Shown in pieces: positions 1-11,127 of a stretch of DNA of 64,000 nucleotides. Source of the DNA: Trichostrongylus colubriformis (taxonomy: Eukaryota; Nematoda; Chromadorea; Rhabditida; Trichostrongylidae); NCBI GenBank assembly GCA_963978905.1, contig OZ022257.1:20355664-20419663 (forward strand), given 5' to 3'. Within the stretch, counting starts at the first letter, position 1. Each line of letters starts with the position of its first letter. The notes beneath the pieces are model-generated. The model worked only from the letters and a program-made list of their open reading frames with translations. It made no database searches and was not told the DNA's origin. A program made the translations under genes and the position numbers.

Positions 1-372
1 GTGTCCCGAACGCTCACCATTGCCTGCTGTAGACTTTCCACCGTTCTCCAAACATTACGACTCCATCGATTTGTTGGTCTATTCTGTCCTGGATAAATGG
101 TCATCTCTAACCTGGATACAGAGGCTATCCACTATTTTACTCATTCAGCCTTGAACTACTTCACTAAATGTCTATCCGACGACATGACGGTGACATCTCT
201 TACGCCGCTTAATTTCTCATAATATAATTTCAAAAATTTATTATTTATTACTGGCTATATAATGACTATGGTTCTGAGGTGAAGAAGTGGCACAGTACGG
301 TGCAAATGCCAAGATTTTTCAAGCAATATTTCGATCGAGAATTGATTATATTTATCATTAGACTTTTTGCAG

Positions 373-3056
373 GTGTCTTCGGATCCTGGTCAGGAGCTGT
401 CCACGTCAATATTCTACGATGTTGTGCAGGCTTTGGTGGCACTTTGGACATGTGTCTTCTCACTTCTCTATTCCTATGCCTGGCGTCAGCATAGAAAGAA
501 GTTCCTCTTGAGCATTGTAAGCCTTCGATCAATGACTTTGAAATTCGAACTAATCTCTCGAAAATCTTTCCGTAATCAACGAAAATGCGCTCGCCACTTT
601 GTGGAGAAGGATTTTGTTGTTAGAATTTCACGCGCTGAATTTAGAAACTGCATCAGTGACATGGAACTAGTGTCCAACTTGGAAGTCGTGTTCGAGATGA
701 GGGTCCTGTAATAACGGAGTTGTAAGGGCGTTCGGTGAAAATGATCTCTAGTCGAAAATGAGCTTCTTACTCGTGGTGAAATACTTCGAATAGCTCTGTG
801 GAGAACTTCAGCGGAAATGCAGCACCCTTACTTTTGATAAGTTTTGATCAACGTGAAATAGGAAATAAGGGGGAAATGAATGAGCTTCATCTGCTCGAAA
901 GCAGCTTCTGGTTCGATTACCTCTCATTGAGTTCGTGTAATACTCTCTGTTCGAAAAGAGTCTGCATGTTAGATAGCCATCCCACTACATACAAATGGAT
1001 TCAACACGAGGTATTGGCCTCCTCTTGTTCCCATTCCGTTGAGTATTTGAGCTTGGAATTAGAACTTCTCCAATCGGTTCGATCGCTCCCGCTTATGCTC
1101 GATTGTTTTTGCTTGATATGGCTATTTATGACCACAGTATGAGATGCTAACGTTATCTGATAAATGTGGAGCTGTGAAAACACCTTCCGCGCCGGTTCAG
1201 ATCATCATTCAAAGCTCGAGTTCACATAATGTGTCCGGCCTGCTTTCGCATTATTTTATCTGACAGACTCTCCAGTGAGTGCTACTGTTAGGTTGTTCTA
1301 AAAGTCTTGTAGGATTTTTCCAAAAAAAAAGTCAATAACTCTTGTTTACTTCGAGGCAGGCCAAGGCGGTTCAGTAATATGGTAGAACGTTCTTTAAGCT
1401 TTCTATTAAAATATGTATTGACCCACCAAATTCCTTGGAGAGCAATGCCTGTAGTTGGTACCCACCCAACACGCGGTGTCATCTTCTGTGGGTGGTCTTG
1501 TTGCGGCACTAAAGCGACGGAAGCTTGCCACTCCATCAACGCTGCATTGGGCAAGAGATGTGTGAGACGAAACCGTGCGCCGCTGGTTAATCTGCTTCAG
1601 CAAAGGCGAGATTGACATAGGAGAAAAACCACGCTCAGGACTGTGTACCTCCGGGACGCGGAAGGAATGCTTTCACAAGAGGTGTTGGTACGAGGCGACA
1701 CAGTCATCGCTACCGTATGCACCTACCAGCTCCAGCAGCTCGCCGTCGCTTTTCGAAAAAAGCGCCGGAAAAGTTCTGCGGTCACCCTACTTCATGACAA
1801 CGCCAGCTCCCAAATCGCGAGAAGTCCCCAGGGCAAGCTACACGAGCTCGGCTGAGATGTCCTGCCCCACCAGCCGTACTTTCTAAACATTGCCCCTTCT
1901 GGGTATACCTTACTCATCCCCTTGAATTATTCCTGGCCGAGAGAAAAATCGTTGATTATGACTTGCTTGCGAAGGCGATCGCTGACTTCATCGATTCTCA
2001 GAACCCTGAGTTCTGGGAGCAGGGAATCAACGATCTACCTATGAGGTGGCAGAGTGTCGTCGATAACAATGGTGAATACGTTGTTGCTTAATAGTTGTTT
2101 GTTGGTAAAAAAATAATAAAAAGTGATGATCAAAAAAATCCTACAAGACTTTCGGGACAACCCAATACTTTATTTAGGGCTCTGTTCTCTTGTTTTAGAT
2201 ACTCCTTAATTGTCCTGACAATAGAAAAGTAGTAGTTACATTCTCTGAGTCTACAAGTATTGCTAATGGCTCAACTTGCTTACTAGGGTTTAATTTGGGG
2301 AGTAATTGCTGAAGTTCAAATAATGATGCAATTCATTGCGACAGTGAAAAAAGTGAAACGAATTGCTAAAAGAAACCTCTATTCTCCCTGTAGATCCTTG
2401 TGTGGACGAGTTTTGCTGCGCGTTCCACCGTTAACGTATTGAAGAGATCTGTTTGGATCTGTGATACGTTGCGGCCATCCATAGCGCATGACGCGCTGCA
2501 GACCACCCCATTATAAAGCTGCTTCATTAATGCTAAATTTTGATGAAATATCTTTTCCAAGAATGCCTTATTATAGTATAAGTAAGATGGTTTTTAATTT
2601 CGTTTTGTGATCGCTTTATGACATCCGACAACATACTTTCCAGTTCTTCGTCGTTCCAACTGTCTTCACAGTGTGCTGTATCATATCTGGATTGTTGGCA
2701 ACAATAGTTGTGTTGGGACGAATGTTCAGTACGCCAATAGCTTACAAAGACTTCCTGAACATGCGTGAAAAGATGCTGAATCGGCAAGGTTTGTCAAGGA
2801 TTTTTAATGTTGTTGTGATTCACTTAGCAGATAGGTGATTATAGATTCAATGGACTGTGGAAAACGGCAGCGTTCCTACTCGGGCACATCGTCTGTGTCG
2901 GTGACATCTGAGGATTACCTACCAAAACCGTTGTGTAGACGGCATTCAGCTAGCCATAACAGCCTCTGTTCACGACCGCCAAGTGTGAATCGCAAATATA
3001 GCTACGCCTATTCCCACTACAATGCTTGTGATTCTGACAACGAAGAACAGCACTAA
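373..3056 (+). CDS. 3' exons of an unrecognised multi-pass membrane protein
   Basis: Three apparent exons. Exon 1 (373-516) follows a TTTTTGCAG acceptor and ends at GTAAGC. Its 48 codons include a hydrophobic stretch around FYDVVQALVALWTCVFSLLY, followed by a basic WRQHRKK end. Exon 2 (2644-2788) follows TTTCCAG, is in phase with exon 1, has another membrane segment (VPTVFTVCCIISGLLATIVV) and ends at GTTTGT. Exon 3 (about 2835-3056) is a 73-codon Ser/Arg-rich tail ending NACDSDNEEQH and TAA, as in a cytoplasmic C-terminus. The tail frame needs a phase-0 junction, while exon 2 ends in phase 1. The in-phase alternative through the ATAG acceptor stops at TGA 2909-2911. So either an indel, another donor or a decaying gene is present. 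The start lies outside the window. The 2.1 kb intron contains a mariner copy. I do not recognise the family. Confidence 0.5.
1288..2165 (+). mobile_element. Degenerate mariner-type transposon
   Basis: The ends are inverted repeats: TTAGGTTGTTCTAAAAGTC at 1288 and its complement ending CGGGACAACCCAA at 2165, with TA after the right end (2166-2167). The plus strand carries pieces of a mariner transposase in shifted frames. These are an HTH-side segment with RRWLICFSKGEIDIGEKPRSG (about 1575-1640), a first-Asp motif LLHDNA (about 1789), a second-Asp region read as PYFLNIAPSGY (near 1870-1905) where family members have a YSPDLAPSDY-like motif, and an end with EFWEQGINDLPMRWQ (about 2010-2055). 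Frameshifts break it, so it is probably not autonomous. It sits in the intron of the flanking membrane-protein exons. It is a close relative of the copies at 10629 and 19856. Confidence 0.85.
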
Positions 3057-3368
3057 GCCTTTGTAATTCTTGCTCTTTATTTATTTCTTTCTATCATTAT
3101 GTCTCCGTCATTTTATCAAAATCTTGCCCCAATTATTGTCACTAATGATCGATGATACGTGTTCTTGATGTACTCTCTATATCGTTACATATGCCTCTTC
3201 TGAATAGTCTCTACGGGTTGAGCTAGTTAAATTCTGCTTTGTATCGCTTTGCACTTGATGATGATTTCATTTCATGTGAGGTACATCCTACACGAATGAA
3301 GTGGTTATTGTGTAGACCTTGAATGCCAGTTAAAGACAGCGGGAGGGGCAGATTTGGCATATCATGGA
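3057..3368. other. Intergenic, nothing recognised
   Basis: AT-rich 3' flank of the preceding exons. I see no coding potential or repeat family in it. Confidence 0.5.
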
Positions 3369-3369
3369 A

Positions 3370-3372
3370 TAT

Positions 3373-3403
<31 letters not shown>

Positions 3404-3404
3404 T
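3370..3404. repeat. (ATTT)n tetranucleotide microsatellite
   Basis: Nearly nine perfect ATTT units. Read on the minus strand it is an (AAAT)n run directly after GGACGCACAATAAATAAA-like sequence, so I interpret it as the 3' tail of the adjacent minus-strand non-LTR element rather than an independent microsatellite. Confidence 0.8.
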
Positions 3405-4140
3405 TGTGCGTCCAGAAGACGCGCTATAACAAGTCAGGCAAAAGGCACTTGGAGGTTGCAGCTGTCATGAACTTCAACAAAACTAACAAAGACATAATAA
3501 ATAAACCTAATTGTAAAGCATAAAACAAAATGAATGTTACTGCTATGCCACAAAGAGCTAGAGATTAGAAGAAATCCAGCGCCAATGTGAGGATAGCATA
3601 GACTGTAAGGAACTTGGTGCAAGTATAGAAAGGATGAACGAGCTTACCAGCCAAGCGGACCGCATTGCAATGATGCTGAGATAACGAGATGAGACGGGGA
3701 CGAATGAAACAGTATTGAGTTACTGAACGGTCCAAGTAGGAAAGTAGAAAAGTCTTGGCGAAAAGTCATCATGCACACAGCTGAATTCAGCCTTATGACA
3801 CAGACCCGTATCAGCCGGCAATGATGCCCTCCAGCCGCAGGCGGAGCATGTGAGCTTACCTAGACTTCGGGACACGGGTATACCGACCACCCACGTGGAA
3901 ACGGTAAGCCGGGTAGGTGTCATAAGCGAGACTATTGGCATCCTAGTAAGCATCGATAGCCGCCTTCAAATTTTTATGGAGGACCAGCAGTGTAAAAGTG
4001 GTGAGAGGCATGGAGAGTTGACTGAGATCTTTCACTACTCCAACCGGAGCAGGAGGATCACACTATACAAAGCGGGCCGAGGGACTGGTAAGCTACTGCA
4101 GTCAAACACGACAGAGCTGAGTAATGAGAGATAGCAGAAA

Positions 4141-5140
4141 TTAAGAGACATCGGCGATTCCCAAAATGTCCAGTACGTTGACCTTTCTGATGTTGTTTTT
4201 GAATTCTTTTGAAGTATTGAGTCCAAGGAGATAAGAAGGCAGCCGCTCCAGCCATTTTGTCGTGCGAATTATGAAAGAGTTGGTTCTGAGTTCACGTCGC
4301 CACTTGCCCATCTTGAGGTTGTAGATACGGAAGGCACCTGTTCGCCCAGACGTCGGTCGAAAGGTCCAGTACCTGGACGGCTTAACACGGAGTTCACCCT
4401 TCAACAGCTTGAAAGCTAAAATCAAATCATATTGTATGCGTCTGTAAAAGAGGCTTTTCATATTCAGTCTTTGTAGGCGTGCCTGGTAGGATGGCAGGGT
4501 AAGGGGGTAGTTCCTATCTGGAAAAGCCCTATAGAAAAGTACACGAGTGAAAACTTTCTAAACTTTCTCAATTTTCTGAATATCCTTAGCTAGAGAAGGG
4601 CTCCAAACAGAGCTACAGTATTCGACGACAGGGAGAACATACATTTTATAAAGCTTGATCCATAATCTGGCGTCAGACGAGTGAATATTTCTGAAAAGTA
4701 GGTGTACTAGCTTGAGCCCTTTATTTGAGACGTCTTCTATGTGGGAGCCCCACTTCATGTCATTAGGGATCGTGATGCCGAGATCTCTGGTGGAACTGAG
4801 CTGGGTGACTAAACCGCCATCAGGAAAGCGGACCTCGAGTTCCGGTGACCCTAACGAGAGTAAGTGCGTTTTCTTTAGGTTGACTGTCAGGCCCCATTTA
4901 GCACACCAGTTGACCATATTTGCGACGGACTGATTCAGTAACCGCTGAGCTTCATCTCTGCTTATCTTCGTCAAAGGCGACAGAAACTTTAATGTCGTCA
5001 GCGTACGCAGCGACATAAACTCTACTGTCCACCTTAATATAGTTCACAAGGTCACAAGTGTACAAGAGAAATAGCAGCGGAGACATACTACCCCCTTGAG
5101 GGACTCCGGAAGTACAGCTTCTAGGCGACGACTTTTTTTT
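4141..5140 (-). pseudogene. Non-LTR reverse transcriptase, C-terminal half (fragment)
   Basis: The reading frame runs from about 5140 down to 4141 with two frame changes (frames at 5233-4952, 5016-4558 and 4461-4141). It begins inside RT with SGVPQGGSMSPLLFLLY, then AAYADDIKV, the two catalytic aspartates being in YADD. It continues through the thumb-like region (NWCAKWGLTVNLKKTHLLSL and LPVVEYCSSVWSPSLAKDI) and ends with a C-terminal stretch (KLLKGELRVKPSRYW, LGLNTSKEFKN) typical of CR1/Jockey-type elements. Frameshifts near 4990 and 4500 make it non-functional. The first ~33 residues of the upstream open frame are antisense of the inverted half and do not belong to RT. Confidence 0.85.
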
Positions 5141-5388
5141 GATCGATGGACCCTTCGCCTGTGCAAAACCTACCTGGCAAAACTGATGTATTTTCACAAT
5201 CCCAATTAGCTGCTGATGCCCTGAGCTGCTCATCCCTTAATACGGACAGTATTCGGCTGCTGAAGGAGATTCATGGCATACTTGTCAGCAAAGCGCCAGA
5301 GGCCCTGCCACTACTCGAGCGTTTCGTAAGTTCAATTCCATTACTCTAGCGTAGTGTCGTTGAAGCTGACAAACGTCAGCGGTCTATT

Positions 5389-5853
5389 GTGCTGTTCGGT
5401 GTGCCTGAGGCTGAGGAGAATGTCGTGCCTTCGCGGCGTCAGGCTCAGACCGAAGCTTTTGTTGCCAATGTTCTCGATACCCTGGACGTTGAGACGCGTC
5501 CTGTTGAAATATACAGGATGGGTCCCAGAATTCAGGGAAAACCAAGATTAGTGAAATGTGTCTTTTCTTCACGGAAATACCTGTTGGAGGTTTTGTCACG
5601 TGCACGGAAATTGCAATCGGTGCCGGCCTTTAAAGATGTATACATTCGTAAATCGATGACCCAAGACGAAGGCCAGAAAGAGAAAGAGTTGAGAGCGAAA
5701 GCGCGTATGTTAAACGAGAAGGACTGTAAAGGTAAGCGGACGTATGTAGTTTACAAAGGAGAAGTAGTGAAAATCTCTGATATTCCTCTGTTGAAAAGTA
5801 AGAAAGATTCTCATTCTCCTTTCCGGTTAGAACATTCTCAGGACCTTCCTTAA
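5389..5853 (+). pseudogene. Non-LTR ORF1-like protein fragment
   Basis: A 154-codon open frame beginning LFGVPEAEENVVPSRRQAQT, with YRMGPRIQGKPRLVKCVF and RKSMTQDEGQKEKELRAKA. A [I/L]xGVPE start, an RxGxxxxxxPRxxKV-like strand and a basic helix are typical of the RNA-binding ORF1 protein or ORF1-domain of CR1-type and related retrotransposons. It lies upstream of the endonuclease/RT fragment on the same strand, as expected for the 5' half of the element. No ATG clearly begins it, and it may be truncated by the inversion junction near 5140. Confidence 0.6.
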
Positions 5854-5865
5854 ACATTGAATGTC

Positions 5866-6512
5866 TGCTCATCAATGCTCGAAGCCTGGCAAATGAGCTA
5901 CCTCACCTTCATTGTCTCTTGAGTGTCTCAAAACCTCACATAGTTTTCGTAACGGAATCCTGGCTGAGTAATAGAGTTTCGGATTGCGAGATCAATTCGG
6001 GTTTCCGTGGGGAAAAGTATTCCACTGATCAAAGCAAAGCCGAAGCACTTGCTGATTATTTCGAAAGTGTGTTTGTACCCCATGCTGAAATGAATCAGAC
6101 TATGCCACTACTTACGAATAGAAGTTTGGAAATCCCAATCATCACACCAAGTGACGTGTATAAAATGCTTCGCTCTCTCAGGCCCTCCCTATCCCTGACA
6201 TCGGACGGTATCCCACTGTTATTTTTCAAAACCTTTGCGAAAGAGTTGGCTCTCCCTCTTGCTCACATTTATAACATGTCGTTTTCAATGGGGCATGTAC
6301 CATCTATCTGGAAGTATGCGATAATCTTACCCATCCCTAAAATAAGCGATTGCAGGCTCATTTCAAACTTCAGACCCATAAGTATACTGCCCACACCGAT
6401 GAAGGTTTTGGAAAAAATCGTCAATAGCCTTCTGCTTGATTGGATTTCTCAACTGAGATGCGTCCCTACTGAACAACATGGGTTCCTCCCTGGGTCCTCG
6501 ACGTGTATGTAG
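5866..6512 (+). pseudogene. Non-LTR ORF2 fragment: endonuclease start fused to RT N-terminus
   Basis: The frame opens with the start of an APE-type endonuclease (INARSLANELPHLHCLL, then HIVFVTESWLS). After GFRGEKYS it jumps directly into the pre-RT and RT N-terminal region (ADYFESVF, LRPSLSLTSDGIP, ISNFRPISILPTPMKVLEKI, EQHGFLPGSST). Most of the endonuclease (roughly 150-200 residues in family members) is missing, so there is an internal deletion around position 6000. The frame stops where the large inverted repeat begins at 6507. Confidence 0.75.
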
Positions 6513-6773
6513 GTCGTCAGAAACATTCTCGTAACGATTGATAGAGAATGGAGAAAAAAATTTGGCATGAACCATGGTCATGGAACTGTTATACGTGGAT
6601 TAGCAGCACGCTGTGTTAAGTTAGAGTAGCTCTATTAAAATGCAAATGTTCTATAAATGTAAGCTACTTACTGTTTTTGTTGTGAGTTACTAATAGAGGA
6701 TTATTGTAGAAGTTAATGTAAGTGACACTAGCTTGTGAGCTAGAGAAAATCAAAAACGTCAATTAACGCAGCG

Positions 6774-8090
6774 ATGGACCACTGGTCCGAAGCGATCACC
6801 ACTGGTGACAAGGAGGCATTGGCTTCAAAAGTTGTGGGAGAAGCAGATATTAACCCGTTTGGTGGAACCGGAGCCTATATTGACAACAGGTTGCCCTCGA
6901 TCGATGAGCACACCACAGGTCTAAGTTTAGGAAAAATGAACGAGAAAGGTTGGAAGTCTACGTTGTTGTTTTCTGCGGAATTGAAGAACTCGCCCTCACT
7001 CAATGACGTCCTCCACGGAGGACCTGCCATGCTTCCGTAACTATGCGACACTCTTCTTTGGTTCCGTATTGGAAATGTCGGCATAGCAAGCGACGTTTAG
7101 AAGGCGTTCTTACTTTGTACATCTGCAAGATAGGGACGCAACTCGATTCTTGTGGCTAAAAGATCCTGAACAGGCAGTAACTTGAAGCACATAGTCGTCA
7201 ATCCCTTCACTGCGTCACCTTCGAACTCATATGTTCGCCATTTCTTCTACAAGCGACTATGAAATTATATTTTGAAAACTACGTGGAAAATCGGTCTATT
7301 GCTCACTCACGAAACTGATGGGAACACGTACTTGAACAATGTGGTGCTTACTGCGAAATCTACGACAGACGCAGCAAATTACGGAGAATCTGAAACCCTT
7401 TTCGAAAGCATGATCATGAACCTTCTGAATTTCTTCCCAACGATCATCGTTGGGGAGGAGCGTATAACCACTTCGAGCCGGTGTATGACCTACTCGGCTG
7501 ATCAACTCCGCTGACACTTTCGAGAAAGATATCACTGCGACAATTGTGGAGTGAGCAGTGCAACTGGGATATTGTCCTTTCGAAAGAGCATCGAAATCGG
7601 TAGAGGGACATAAGAAAAGGAGTTGGTGGATTCCTCTAAAGAGTAAGCATAAATGTTAGTGGCAAAGGAATGGCTGTATGCCCCTACATCACTAGGTCTC
7701 ATCTAGTAACTGGAAAGTCTAATGATAAGCTACCTTCACGAAGTTGAACACAAAGCCAACCGTGACAAAGATTGAGCTCAAAATGGCAATACGACTCGCA
7801 TATTCGCCACATGAAGCAACCAAGGATCGACTGGAAATCAGCACCATCATCATTCTTTCTGATTCCAAGAAAACTCCAAGCTGGGTCGCAAACAATTCAT
7901 TGCAGGAATCTGTTAGAGTGTTAGTAAGGAGTCGAGTTCACAAGATCAGGAAACTCATAACAGACCTCCAAGTACCAGTTCGGTTTGGCAGCTGAAAGCC
8001 AGCTGACTGCGCGACGAAAAAGCTTGCGAACAACTGCAGAGGATGCGGTCCACAGGTAAGAAGAAGGGAAATAGACAGCTGGCACAACGG
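6774..8090 (+). pseudogene. BEL/Pao LTR-retrotransposon pol relic (RT and RNase H), left arm
   Basis: Pieces of a BEL/Pao-type pol polyprotein occur in order on the plus strand with many stops. They are SPSLNDVLHGGPAMLP (about 6990-7038), TDGNTYLNNVVLTAKSTTDA (about 7317-7376, corresponding to the Y[V/L]DN RT catalytic box, with the first Asp changed to Asn), STPLTLSRKISLRQLW (about 7507-7545), the RNase H segment IIILSDSKKTPSWV (about 7849-7890), RVHKIRKLITDLQVPVRFG (about 7933-7989) and KPADCAT (about 7994-8018). No LTRs were recognised. The copy is dead and is repeated on the minus strand in the right arm. Confidence 0.75.
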
Positions 8091-8460
8091 AAGAATCGAA
8101 TTCAAAGAAGGGCGAGGAAGAACGAGTTCGCAAACTCATTCAAAACACGAAGGGTAAGACAAGAAAGGTCAAAGAAGACACCGAAAAGATCAACGCAGAG
8201 CAACTGAGAAGAAATACGACAACAGACTCAGGATCCTGGCATAGCATAAGGAACTGAATACAGGCGGGAAGAGTTGATCTCCATGCACCAGAATTTACAT
8301 TCGAACGACAGCTCAGACGTGTGAAAAAGGGATCACGACAAGGCACGACTCAAGCAAGACACAATGAGTGAATATCGTCACTCAGACCATCCGGAGCGCA
8401 CGTCCCCATTCGTTAGATCAGAGATGAGATCGAAGCTGACGCGAAAGTTTCAAATAGTCC

Positions 8461-8630
8461 ACAGTCCATTTCGGAGCGCCTGATAGGGCATGGCCTACGG
8501 GCTTGGGTGGGAGTGTATCAAACTCTCACTCCGCCCACTTGCCACGCACTCTCACTCTCGTCCTTCATCCATGTCCGTAGGCCACGCGCGTCGGGTATAC
8601 ACTCGTCCGTCTCCAGAGGGGAATTAAAGA
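8461..8630. repeat. Partly palindromic MITE-like repeat
   Basis: CAGTCCATTTCGG is followed by GGGCATGGCCTACGGGCTTG. An imperfect complement around GTCCGTAGGCCACGCGC lies about 90 bases downstream. It is related to the better-preserved element at 12639-12760, which shares CAGTCC, GGCCTAC and the GTAGGCC return arm. Its right end is degraded. The right-arm duplicate is at about 22746-22916. Confidence 0.5.
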
Positions 8631-9013
8631 GTAGCCTCTATTATCTTTCTCCTATGGTAGTTTTACATTTTATTCCGTTGGTATATTCTCATCTCAGTGT
8701 AGTGGCTTCTCGTGCTGACTCTTTTGCGTAACCACATTTCACGACATCTGATAGCTAATCTCTTGCTTGAACTTTCAACATTGTACTTATAACAAGCTTC
8801 ATCAAGTATCAACTCGGACCGCTCCTTTTTCCTCTGCATAAATAGAGCCGAGATGTTCGTTGGCTTCGCTTTCACTTCTTTCAGTGCCTTTACTCCTATT
8901 TCTATTTCCATTACTTTCTCTATATTAATTGGTGAAATACGTTAATTAGATGTTTAATTACCCGAGTTTATGATGCTGGTGTCTCTGTTTCAAGTTCAAT
9001 ACGCATACACAAG

Positions 9014-10626
9014 CAGGGCCAAGCCTCCGTCGAGGAGTCCGCGACAGGGGGGGGGGTCGTAATTGGCCCGCTGGGAGGGGAATGGGGTCGTAATCGTTGA
9101 GGCCATCAGCGATCAACGGAATTTCTCAGAGTGAGCGCCCAAAGTGTAAAGGGGGAGATTTGATAAAATTGACCAGCAGGGTTCAAATCTGAAGCTAACT
9201 AAACCCAGCCATCATGGAAACCTCATGCATGGCGCGATCCACAACGAAGCCAGTCAATGCCAATAACCCTTTCATTAGTCCACTGGCAACGAAACCACGT
9301 ACTGAGAGACCCGAAATTCACCGATTAATAGTGGGTAGCGGCATCTATCCACGCGTAGCACTGTAGAATCCAGAAACTATGGGATGAAATCGATAAGTTA
9401 TCTGATATGGACTTGTTCATACTCTACTACGATTGCAAGTACTTGTGGTGCTAGCGAGCCCCACTGTGCGAACCGGAAAAGCGCTTGTTTACACTGAGAA
9501 TGAGGAGAAAATCCCCATGTATGACGCATCAACGCAAGATCAGCCGAGGTCAATCTCCCTCTCATTGGCCTCCTGAGAGCAGAAGCGTACTGGAGGCGTA
9601 AAAAACACATCGAATCATTTTTTTCAAGATTCGTGGGTGGATTTTGCAACTTCGACGGGAAAGATTTTGCTCGACTGGCTTCCCTCAAAATAACTTCTTT
9701 TTTTTGAGGGATTTGCGTAGTTCAAACAGTATTCAGAAAGCGGCAACCTTACAGACTTCAGACAACACGATCGCACTCATATTGTTGAGTTCGAAGGAAG
9801 TTAAGACCATCTACAGTGAAATACTTCAAAAATTTTTAAAACTTTCCTCGACGAGTCCTGAACTGGCCCCTGAACGTCTTTCATTTTGGAGATATCGTCT
9901 TGTTCGGGTAGTCATTTGTGAGCGGTGACCTCGCAGACCCTGGAAAACAAGTCCGCACTCGTATGGTTGAGTTTGAAGTTTTGATGTAAAAACACTTCGA
10001 AATTTCCCAAAATTTTCCTCGACTGGATACCCATATCGAGAACTACGCAACCATTAGGGAAATCAAGCGGCAAAGTCTAAGGAAGTTACTAGGAAAACCG
10101 TCAGCCGGTACTTTGAAAGGTGAAGTCTGAGTAACGCCTCAAGTATTAAAAAAATGTCCAAATTCAGTATGAGGGAGTTACCGCGCCCAATCTGATAGCC
10201 GCGCCGCTACCGCGACAGCGACATGGTTGCAGTAGCGACGCGGCGATCAGATCGGGCTCAGCGGAGAGCAGAGGAGCACGTTACATGGCTCCTAGTTAGT
10301 TTCTGACTTTTCCATTTTTGTTATTTCATTCTTTATCCCTGCCGCATAACTTGCATGACTCTGAAGCTTTCTCCTCTGTCATAAGAGGACGGGCAATTTA
10401 GCCATGGTCGGCAATGCTTTCGTTGCAGATTATGTGTCCAGAATTTTGTTAGGTTATTATTTTTCTTAATCTTTTTTTCGGAATACACTTACTGAGTTTT
10501 GTCAGGTTCCTATTTCTCTTACTTTGCCAGGAGTTTGGCCTTAGTTTTTACACCATACGCTCTCAATTTCCTTGATGCATTAGCTCACATTGGCTTGGTT
10601 CAAACCGCTGTAGCGGAACGATGAGG
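9014..10626 (+). mobile_element. hAT-like non-autonomous element, 3' truncated (left arm)
   Basis: It begins CAGGGCCAAGCCTCCGTCGA, close to the terminal repeat of the complete element at 38615. It shares that element's internal landmarks in the same order: two GGGGGTCGTAAT boxes, CGTTGAGG, ATCATGGAAACCTCATGCA, a region around CCATCTACAGTGAA, CATAACTTGCATGACT and CAGGAGTTTGG. The distal terminal repeat is absent because similarity ends near 10626, where a mariner is inserted. No transposase is recognisable. Confidence 0.7.
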
Positions 10627-10628
10627 TA

Positions 10629-11127
10629 TTAGGTTGTCCCAAAAGTCTTGTAGTATTTTTCCAAAAAAAATCAGTAACTCCTGTTCACTTCGAGGCAGGT
10701 CCAGGCGGTTCAGGAATATGGTAGAACGTTCCCTAAGCTTTCTAGGAAAATATATATTGACCAACCAGATCCCGTGGAGAGAGCTACAATGCCCGTTGTC
10801 GATATTCACCCAACTCGCGGTGTCATCTATTATGAGCGGTCTTGCGGCACCAAAACGACGGAAGATTGCCACTCCATCAGCGCTGCATTGGGCAAGGGAT
10901 GTGTGAGCTACGTGATCGTGCGCCGCTGGTTCATCAGCTTCAGCAACGGCGAGATTGACATGAAAGACAAACCACGCTTGGGACGTGCTGGTTCCAGGGC
11001 GCGGAAGGAATGCTTTTCCGCTAGGTGCTGGTACAAGGCGAGACAGTCACCGCTGCCGTATGCACCCACCAGCTCCAGGAGCTCGCCGTCGCTGTTCGAG
11101 AAAAGTGCCGGAAAAGGTCCGCGGTCA
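10629..11127 (+). mobile_element. Mariner fragment truncated by the inverted-repeat edge
   Basis: It starts with TTAGGTTGTCCCAAAAGTC after TA (10627-10628). It carries the N-terminal, HTH-containing part of a mariner transposase (RRWFISFSNGEIDMKDKPR at about 10921-10977). Similarity to the complete copy at 19856-20746 stops at 11127, so this copy lacks the catalytic C-terminal half and the second terminal repeat. Confidence 0.8.

Larger units (their letters stand above)
3370..6506. mobile_element. Rearranged non-LTR (CR1/Jockey-like) retrotransposon, 5'-inverted
   Basis: The 3' half lies on the minus strand. It has reverse-transcriptase sequence with SGVPQGG and the catalytic YADD (about 5005-4994), the post-RT C-terminal region (4461-4141), a 3' untranslated stretch and an (AAAT)n tail seen as ATTT repeats at 3370-3404. 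The 5' half lies on the plus strand from about 5140. It has an ORF1-like protein, then a fragment of the endonuclease start, then the N-terminal part of RT ending EQHGFLPGSSTC at about 6506. The two halves meet head to head near 5135-5145. The RT part that ends the plus half is just upstream, in protein order, of the part that starts the minus half. This is the structure expected from twin-primed reverse transcription. I find no convincing target duplication. Confidence 0.8.
6507..11127. repeat. Left arm of a 4.6 kb inverted repeat
   Basis: This segment is the reverse complement of 20248-24870, and the coordinate sum of matching points stays near 31376 throughout. Arm-wide open frames translate identically on opposite strands. 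I noticed only scattered substitutions: about 6690 against 24687, about 10277 against 21099, CC against TG near 10530, and a few within the mariner portion. The outer edge is at ATGTAGGTCG (6507), where the LINE fragment ends. The inner edge is inside a mariner copy (GCGGTCA, 11127). The arm contains a BEL/Pao relic, a palindromic MITE half and a truncated hAT-like element. Confidence 0.9.

Noticed and set aside
7744..7995. Host gene exon
   Set aside because: The LSDSK...SWV and RVHKIRK..TDL motifs place it in BEL/Pao RNase H, with stops on either side.
8507..8731. Paired open frames in the inverted-repeat arms as a new gene family
   Set aside because: Frames such as 8507-8731, 8663-8911, 9398-9688 and 9644-9928 appear twice only because the arms are duplicates. 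They fall in the hAT-like and MITE sequence and show no domain or splice structure.
9044..9060. Poly-G tract as a telomere-like or quadruplex element
   Set aside because: It belongs to the GGGGGTCGTAAT boxes of the hAT-like family. Nematode telomere repeats (TTAGGC) are not present in tandem here.
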